A stretch of DNA of 9,096 nucleotides from contig JAVKSM010000120.1 in NCBI GenBank assembly GCA_039583705.1, positions 1-9,096 on the forward strand, in the 5' to 3' direction. This DNA is from JAVKSM01 sp039583705. Its GTDB lineage: Bacteria; Actinomycetota; Actinomycetes; Mycobacteriales; Pseudonocardiaceae. The notes under the pieces were generated by a model. The model was not told where the DNA came from and did no database searches. It saw nothing but the letters and a program-made list of their open reading frames with translations. A program made the position numbers and the translations under genes. Below are positions 1 through 3,538 of the stretch, piece after piece (position 1 is the first letter of the stretch; every line of letters begins with the position of its first letter).

Positions 1-53
1 CCGTTTCAGCCGTCGGTCTGAGTCCTTGGTCTGAGTCCTCGGTTTCAGTCCCT
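1..53. repeat. short 13-bp tandem repeat at end of the MhuD-like gene
   Basis: Three successive 13-bp units are visible at 15–27, 28–40 and 41–53. The first two are identical except for the last base (core GGTCTGAGTCCT); the third is diverged (GGTTTCAGTCCC). A further degenerate copy may precede them. The array overlaps the stop codon of the MhuD-like gene, so it forms the tail of that gene and the sequence just after it. No function is apparent; replication slippage is the simplest origin. The window edge hides whether more copies lie to the left. Confidence 0.5.
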
Positions 54-362
54 GGGGGCTGGCCCGGCGCTCTGCACGACGTCGAACTCCAGCAGCTCCG
101 CGCCGGTGGACACCGGCTTGGGCCGTTCCCCCCCGCCGTGTGCGGCCGTCGCCGACTCGGCTCGCCACGCCTGGAACGCCGCGTCGCTCTCCCAGCGGGT
201 GTAGACGAAGTAGCGGGACCCACCGGCGACCGGGCGCAGCAGCTCGAAGCCCAGGAACCCGGGCTGGCTCGCGACGGCACCGTGCCGCTGCGCGAACCGT
301 CGCTCCAGCTCGTCGCGCGCTTCCTCCGGCACCTCCAGGATATTGATCTTGACTACCGCCAT
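45..362 (-). CDS. mhuD: MhuD-like haem-degrading monooxygenase (ABM domain)
   Basis: A 105-aa single-domain antibiotic-biosynthesis-monooxygenase (ABM, ferredoxin-like dimer) protein. It closely resembles M. tuberculosis MhuD (Rv3592, also 105 aa as I recall it), a cytosolic enzyme that opens haem to release iron without the canonical oxygenase fold. Key MhuD positions are kept: Asn7 in the start MAVVKIN, Arg26, Trp66 in FQAW, and the haem-ligating His75 in TAAH. The stretch PGFLGFELLRPV and the YFVYTRWESD strand also match. The ATG start gives exactly the family length, though no strong ribosome-binding site precedes it. It lies 48 bp downstream of mutY on the same strand and is probably co-transcribed, as in the mutY–mhuD neighbourhood of M. 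tuberculosis. Haem degradation is inferred from the residues; a generic ABM role is the alternative. Confidence 0.88.
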   Translation of the reverse strand: MAVVKINILEVPEEARDELERRFAQRHGAVASQPGFLGFELLRPVAGGSRYFVYTRWESDAAFQAWRAESATAAHGGGERPKPVSTGAELLEFDVVQSAGPAPRD

Positions 363-410
363 GGCATCGAGCCTACGGCGTCGGGCACCCTGGCCGGCCG
401 GGACGGGCGC

Positions 411-1283
411 TCAGCGCTGGCCTGGCAGCGCGAAGCGACCGTCGGTGAGCTGCTCCACCAAGCCGTCGAGGCACAGCGACTCCAAGCAGCGCTCTCGCTG
501 GCCCGCCTCCCCCCAGGCGGTGTCCAGTGCGGCGCGCGGGACCGGCTGCGGTGCCGCGCGCAGCACGTCGAGCAGCCGGCCTCGCACCTGGCGGTCGGTG
601 CCGGCGAAGCGCTGCGCCCGGCGAGGCGGTCCGGACCACGGCGGCCTGCCGGCCTGTCGCCAGGCGCACCGGGTCCGCAGCGGGCACCTGTCGCAGCGCG
701 GTGAGCGAGCCGTGCAGACGAGGGCGCCGAGCTCCATGAGGGCGGCGGAGAAGCGGGCCGCAGCGGGCGGCTCCGGTGGCAGCAGCGCCTCGACGTCGGC
801 GAGATCCCGTGCGCTCGTCGTCGCGCCCGGCTCGGCCGAGCCGTGGACCGCGCGCGCCACGACCCGCCGAACGTTGGTGTCCACCACCGGGACCCTTGCC
901 TGGTAGGCGAACGCAGCGACGGCCCGCGCGGTGTAGCTACCGATCCCGGGCAGCCCGATCAGGGTCTGGACGTCGGACGGCACGGCCCCGCCGTGCCCGG
1001 CGGTCAGCGCCCGTGCGGTCTCGTGCAGCCGCAACGCGCGGCGGGGGTAGCCGAGCTTTCCCCACGCGCGAAGCACCTCGGCCTGCGGCGCCGCCGACAG
1101 CCCGGCCGGCGTCGGCCAGCGCGTCATCCACTGCGGCCACAGCGGTGCCACCCGAGCGGCCGGGGTCTGCTGCAGCATGACCTCGCTGACCAGCACGCCC
1201 CACGCCGTGGTGCCCGCCCGCCGCCACGGCAGGTCGCGCCCCGAGACGTCGAACCAGGCGACGACCTGCTGGGCGAGCGTCAC
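411..1283 (-). CDS. mutY: A/G-specific adenine DNA glycosylase MutY
   Basis: A 290-aa base-excision-repair glycosylase that removes adenine mispaired with 8-oxoguanine, preventing G:C to T:A changes. The catalytic Glu34 sits in SEVMLQQT. The helix-hairpin-helix is LPGIGSYTA (111–119), followed by VPVVDTN with the catalytic Asp135. A 4Fe-4S cluster motif is complete at Cys190, Cys197, Cys200 and Cys206 (C-x6-C-x2-C-x5-C). The C-terminal NUDIX-like 8-oxoG-recognition domain of E. coli MutY (about 350 aa) is absent or much reduced; only about 80 residues follow the cluster, as is common in actinobacteria. The GTG start is supported by GGAGG nine bases upstream. It lies 54 bp after the carbonic anhydrase gene and 48 bp before the MhuD-like gene, all on the minus strand. 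Confidence 0.96.
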   Translation of the reverse strand: MTLAQQVVAWFDVSGRDLPWRRAGTTAWGVLVSEVMLQQTPAARVAPLWPQWMTRWPTPAGLSAAPQAEVLRAWGKLGYPRRALRLHETARALTAGHGGAVPSDVQTLIGLPGIGSYTARAVAAFAYQARVPVVDTNVRRVVARAVHGSAEPGATTSARDLADVEALLPPEPPAAARFSAALMELGALVCTARSPRCDRCPLRTRCAWRQAGRPPWSGPPRRAQRFAGTDRQVRGRLLDVLRAAPQPVPRAALDTAWGEAGQRERCLESLCLDGLVEQLTDGRFALPGQR

Positions 1284-1292
1284 GACAGGAGA

Positions 1293-1297
1293 CCTCC
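1293..1297 (-). promoter_or_regulatory. ribosome-binding site of mutY
   Basis: A perfect GGAGG on the minus strand, nine bases before the GTG at 1283. It decides the start codon of mutY. Confidence 0.6.
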
Positions 1298-1337
1298 GGT
1301 CAGGGACGAGCGGGCTGTGGTGCCGATCGAGCAGCTC

Positions 1338-1826
1338 TCAGGCGACCTCGTTGAGCGTGCCGCTCGCCACGTCGAAGACGAAGCCACGCACGGAGTCCGT
1401 GTGCGGCAGGAACGGGCTCGCCTTGACGCGCCGGATGGACTGTCGGACGTCCTCGTCGATGTCTCCGAACGCCTCCGCCGCCCAGGCCGGCTTGATCCCG
1501 GTGTCCTCCTGGATCGAGCGCTTGAAGTCGTCGTCGGTGAAGGTGAGCATGCCGCAGTCGGTGTGGTGGATGAGGATGACCTCCTGCGTGCCCAGCAGCC
1601 GCTGGCTGATCGCCAGCGAGCGGATCGCGTCGTCGGTGATCACTCCGCCCGCGTTGCGGATGACGTGGGCCTCACCCTCGGCCAGCCCCAGGCTGCCGTA
1701 GACGTTGAGCCGGGCGTCCATGCAGGCGACGACGGCGACGTGCTTGGCAGGCGGCATCGGGAGCGGCCCGGAGAAGGACTCCGAGTAGCGGGCGTTGTTT
1801 CCCAGCAGTTCGTCGGTGACGGACAC
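1338..1826 (-). CDS. beta-class carbonic anhydrase (Rv1284/CanA type)
   Basis: A 162-aa cytosolic zinc enzyme that interconverts CO2 and bicarbonate. The four residues expected in the beta class are all present: Cys35 and Asp37 with Arg39 in CMDAR, then His88 and Cys91 in HHTDCG. The N-terminus (VSVTDELLGNN), PLPMPPAKH, GEAHVIRNAGG and FTDDDFKRSIQ match the short M. tuberculosis enzyme Rv1284 at the same residue numbers, as I recall it. It does not match the longer CanB (Rv3588c) found near mutY in that species. The GTG start at 1826 is chosen because AAAGGGAG lies six bases upstream and the length then equals the family's. The frame stays open upstream to an ATG at 2027, but that extension has no family counterpart. 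It is probably the first gene of a carbonic anhydrase–mutY–mhuD transcript. Confidence 0.95.
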   Translation of the reverse strand: MSVTDELLGNNARYSESFSGPLPMPPAKHVAVVACMDARLNVYGSLGLAEGEAHVIRNAGGVITDDAIRSLAISQRLLGTQEVILIHHTDCGMLTFTDDDFKRSIQEDTGIKPAWAAEAFGDIDEDVRQSIRRVKASPFLPHTDSVRGFVFDVASGTLNEVA

Positions 1827-1832
1827 AGGTGT

Positions 1833-1838
1833 CTCCCT
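1833..1838 (-). promoter_or_regulatory. ribosome-binding site of the carbonic anhydrase gene
   Basis: The minus strand reads AAAGGGAG here, six bases before the GTG at 1826. This strong site fixes the short form of the protein over the longer reading from 2027. Confidence 0.6.
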
Positions 1839-1957
1839 TTGGTGGGTGAGGGGTGATGGGCGTCCAGCGGCCACGCCTGCGCCGGCGGGAGGGCTGTGGC
1901 AGCGGGTGGGTGACCCGCGCGGCGCTACGCGGCCCGTCGACAGAACTCGTCGAAGTG

Positions 1958-1974
1958 CGAGCCACGACGGCTCG
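1958..1974. repeat. small inverted repeat, possibly part of a dispersed intergenic element
   Basis: CGAGCC (1958–1963) and GGCTCG (1969–1974) form a perfect 6-bp stem around the five-base loop ACGAC. Just to its left, 1935–1957 reads like a palindromic intergenic sequence (GTCGACAGAACTCGTCGAAG). When translated this gives STELVEVRA, a string I associate with spurious ORFs over dispersed intergenic repeats of actinobacteria. Membership in such a family is recollection and cannot be confirmed from a single copy. Confidence 0.35.
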
Positions 1975-2012
1975 GCCAGAACGGCTCGAGCAGCACGCAC
2001 GCCATGCCCATG

Positions 2013-2042
2013 AGTACACCCGACCATATGCGCTGATCACAA
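2013..2042 (-). promoter_or_regulatory. possible promoter for the carbonic anhydrase gene
   Basis: On the minus strand TTGTGA (2042–2037) and TGTACT (2018–2013) are 18 bases apart, each matching the housekeeping consensus at four of six positions. The stretch is noticeably AT-richer than its surroundings. It would give an untranslated leader of roughly 180 bases. This is weak evidence on its own. Confidence 0.2.
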
Positions 2043-2102
2043 TACTCGATGCTGTCGGTGCCGCTCGCGACGGCCGAGATCTACCGGACACGCCCAAGGA
2101 CC

Positions 2103-2127
2103 GGCCGGGACACGGCCGGGACACGGC
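2103..2127. repeat. 11-bp tandem repeat abutting the disA stop codon
   Basis: GGCCGGGACAC occurs at 2103–2113 and again at 2114–2124, with a partial third copy running into the disA stop codon. CCGGCC (2101–2106) can pair with GGCCGG (2114–2119) around a seven-base loop, so the RNA could fold just past disA. There is no T-tract, so a terminator is not claimed. Confidence 0.45.
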
Positions 2128-3207
2128 CTAGCGGGTGGCGACGTTGGACTCCGCGAGCCGGGACAGGCCCTCCCGGATGAAGCGGGCGCGCGCCTCGCCC
2201 ACCCCGTCCACCTTCTGCAGGTCGTGATCCGCGGCCGCCAGCAGCGATTGCAGGCTGGCGAAGTGGTCCACGAGCCGGTCCTGGACCTGGCTGGGCAGCC
2301 GGGGAACCCTCGCCAACAGGCGATGCCCGCGCGGCCGGACCTGCCCGTCCAGCAGGTCCGCCCCGGCCGGGTAGCCGAAGCAGCGCGACACCGCGCCCAC
2401 CTCCAGCAACTCGGCAGAGCCCAGCTCGTCCAGCGCGGCGAGCACCTCGGCGACCGTGCGGTTGCGCCTGTCGCGGGGCAGGTAGTCCCGCACGACGAGC
2501 ACCCGGTCGTCCGCCACCCCACCGACCAGCTCCGCCAGTTGCAGTCCGAGCAGCCGCCCGTCGGTGCCGAGCTCAAGGACGTCCAGCGCGATCTCGTCGG
2601 CGATCCGGCGCACCATCTCCAGCCGCTGTACCACGGTCATCGCGTCCTTGAGCGTGACGAAATCCTCGATCTCCAGCGCGGAGAGCGTCTGGGCGACCTC
2701 GTCGAGCCGCGCCTTGTAGCGCTCCAGCGTGGCCAGCGCCTGGTTGGCGCGCGACAGGATGGTGGCCGAGTCGGCCAGCACATGGCGGCGACCCTCGACG
2801 TAGACCGAGACGATGCTCATCGACTGGCTCACCGAGACCACCGGGAAGCCGGTCTGCCGCGCGGTGCGCTCGGCGGCGCGGTGCCTGGTGCCTGACTCCA
2901 CCGTCGGGATGGTCGGATCCGGGACGAGCTGCACGTTGGCCCGCAAGATGCGGCTGGTGTCGGTCGACAGCACGACGGCGCCGTCCATCTTGGACAGCTC
3001 ACGCAGCCGGGTCGGGGCGAACTCGACGTCGAGCCGGAAGCCGCCGTCGCAGATCGTCTCCACCGAGCGGTCGTACCCCAGGACGACCAGGCCGCCGGTA
3101 CGTCCGCGCAGGATCCGCTCCAAACCGTCGCGGAGTGCGGTACCGGGCGCGAGCCGGGCCAGCGTGGCCCGCATCAGGTCCCTGGCCACCGGATCGATCG
3201 CGCTCAC
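2128..3207 (-). CDS. disA: DNA integrity scanning diadenylate cyclase DisA
   Basis: DisA joins two ATP molecules into cyclic di-AMP and scans DNA for branched structures as an octamer; binding to junctions lowers its activity. The cyclase (DAC) domain carries both signature motifs, DGA at 75–77 (KMDGAVVL) and RHR at 108–110 (ESGTRHR). A central helical linker follows, and the C-terminus has a helix-hairpin-helix segment (QKVDGVGEARARFIREGLSRL). The GTG at 3207 is preferred: it gives 359 aa, close to the roughly 358 of the M. tuberculosis enzyme, has GAGAG five bases upstream, and lies a sensible distance from a –10-like TACAAT. GTG codons at 3219, 3225 and 3228 (up to 366 aa) are possible alternatives. 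In M. tuberculosis radA lies immediately upstream and RadA is reported to restrain DisA in mycobacteria; here a foreign-looking operon separates them. Confidence 0.96.
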   Translation of the reverse strand: MSAIDPVARDLMRATLARLAPGTALRDGLERILRGRTGGLVVLGYDRSVETICDGGFRLDVEFAPTRLRELSKMDGAVVLSTDTSRILRANVQLVPDPTIPTVESGTRHRAAERTARQTGFPVVSVSQSMSIVSVYVEGRRHVLADSATILSRANQALATLERYKARLDEVAQTLSALEIEDFVTLKDAMTVVQRLEMVRRIADEIALDVLELGTDGRLLGLQLAELVGGVADDRVLVVRDYLPRDRRNRTVAEVLAALDELGSAELLEVGAVSRCFGYPAGADLLDGQVRPRGHRLLARVPRLPSQVQDRLVDHFASLQSLLAAADHDLQKVDGVGEARARFIREGLSRLAESNVATR

Positions 3208-3244
3208 CCGGACTCTCACCCACACCACTGCCCGCAGGGGACGG

Positions 3245-3250
3245 ATTGTA
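3245..3250 (-). promoter_or_regulatory. –10-like element of a disA promoter
   Basis: The minus strand reads TACAAT, five of six matches to the housekeeping –10 consensus, about 38 bases before the preferred disA start. The expected –35 position falls inside the first 23-bp repeat unit (3257–3279), where no good –35 hexamer is visible. With radA now separated from disA, a dedicated promoter here would be required; that requirement is inference. Confidence 0.4.
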
Positions 3251-3256
3251 CTGACA

Positions 3257-3417
3257 GCCGGCGCCGGGTCGCTTTGGCTGCCGGCGCCGGGTCGCTTTGG
3301 CTGCCGGCGCCGGGTCGCTTTGGCTGCCGGCGCCGGGTCGCTTTGGCTGCCGCCGTCGGGTCGCTTTGGCTGCCGGCGTCGGGTCGCTTTGGCTGCCGCC
3401 GCCGGGTCGCTTTGGCT
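3257..3417. repeat. seven contiguous 23-bp tandem repeats
   Basis: Units lie at 3257–3279, 3280–3302, 3303–3325, 3326–3348, 3349–3371, 3372–3394 and 3395–3417 with no spacers; a seven-base stump follows. Units 1–4 are identical. Units 5–7 differ only at unit positions 5 (G or C) and 8 (C or T), and all four combinations of these two bases occur. Positions 10–23 (GGTCGCTTTGGCT plus the preceding G) never vary. In units 1–4 the start holds the perfect 10-bp palindrome CCGGCGCCGG. The length is not a multiple of three, so it is non-coding. It may be a variable-number minisatellite or a multi-site protein-binding array next to disA. Confidence 0.9.
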
Positions 3418-3420
3418 GCC

Positions 3421-3434
3421 GCAGGGCGCCCTGC
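3421..3434. promoter_or_regulatory. perfect 14-bp palindrome at the end of the repeat array
   Basis: GCAGGGCGCCCTGC is its own reverse complement and starts three bases after the last full 23-bp unit. A dimeric repressor site is one reading; a boundary of the array is another. The 14-bp perfect symmetry is seen directly, the role is not. Confidence 0.4.
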
Positions 3435-3482
3435 CCGCCAGCGAGCAGTTGGGTCGGTGCCACCCCCCGCAGTGCGGGAGGC

Positions 3483-3514
3483 GTCGATACGATCAGCGGT
3501 CGAGACGATCAGCG
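3483..3514. promoter_or_regulatory. tandem 16-bp direct repeats upstream of the PHP-ATPase operon (operator candidate)
   Basis: GTCGATACGATCAGCG (3483–3498) is followed directly by GTCGAGACGATCAGCG (3499–3514); they differ at one base. The pair ends 25 bases before the operon's start codon, where a regulator could block transcription or translation initiation. TACGAT within the first copy resembles a –10 element, but no partner –35 is visible at the right distance. Confidence 0.4.
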
Positions 3515-3528
3515 TCGAGGAACCGATC

Positions 3529-3535
3529 GGAGGGG
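3529..3535 (+). promoter_or_regulatory. ribosome-binding site of the PHP-ATPase gene
   Basis: GGAGGGG; its GGAGG core ends five bases before the GTG at 3539. This is the only strong site near the point where family-like protein sequence begins, and it rejects the far longer reading frame that opens inside disA. Confidence 0.6.
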
Positions 3536-3538
3536 AGC

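Larger units (their letters stand above)
1827..2127. other. intergenic region between disA and the carbonic anhydrase gene
   Basis: About 300 bases with no convincing gene. It holds, from the disA side, an 11-bp tandem repeat touching the disA stop codon, a weak promoter-like pair of hexamers on the minus strand, a 6-bp-stem hairpin, and the ribosome-binding site of the carbonic anhydrase gene. The M. tuberculosis locus, as I recall it, has an extra gene (Rv3587c) at this point; it is absent here. Confidence 0.6.
3229..3538. other. divergent control region between disA and the PHP-ATPase operon
   Basis: About 310 bases between the divergently read disA and the inserted operon, with no gene. 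In order it contains a disA –10-like element, seven 23-bp repeats, a 14-bp palindrome, a 5-bp-stem hairpin (CCCGC 3466–3470, AGT, GCGGG 3474–3478), a tandem 16-bp repeat pair and the operon's ribosome-binding site. Both transcripts must start here. Reading frames crossing it are not coding, because the 23-bp period shifts frame at every unit. Confidence 0.65.

Noticed and set aside
138..704. Plus-strand open frame opposite mhuD and mutY
   Set aside because: It is antisense to two genes with full catalytic motif sets and shows only arginine/proline-rich noise.
1827..2027. N-terminal extension of the carbonic anhydrase to an ATG at 2027
   Set aside because: No family member of this type has such an extension, and AAAGGGAG six bases before the GTG at 1826 marks the normal start.
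2101..2119. Rho-independent terminator after disA
   Set aside because: A GC stem of six pairs with a seven-base loop can form, but no T-tract follows on the minus strand, and the pairing is a by-product of the 11-bp repeat.
3257..3417. CRISPR-like array
   Set aside because: The units abut with no spacers and no cas genes are present; it is a simple tandem repeat.
3449..3493. Promoter for the PHP-ATPase operon using TTGGGT and TACGAT
   Set aside because: The two hexamers are 33 bases apart, far outside the usual 16–19, so only the direct repeats and the ribosome-binding site are annotated.
2813..3538. Upstream extension of the PHP-ATPase frame into disA
   Set aside because: It would be antisense to disA and read through the 23-bp repeats; family-like sequence begins near 3539, where GGAGGGG precedes a GTG.
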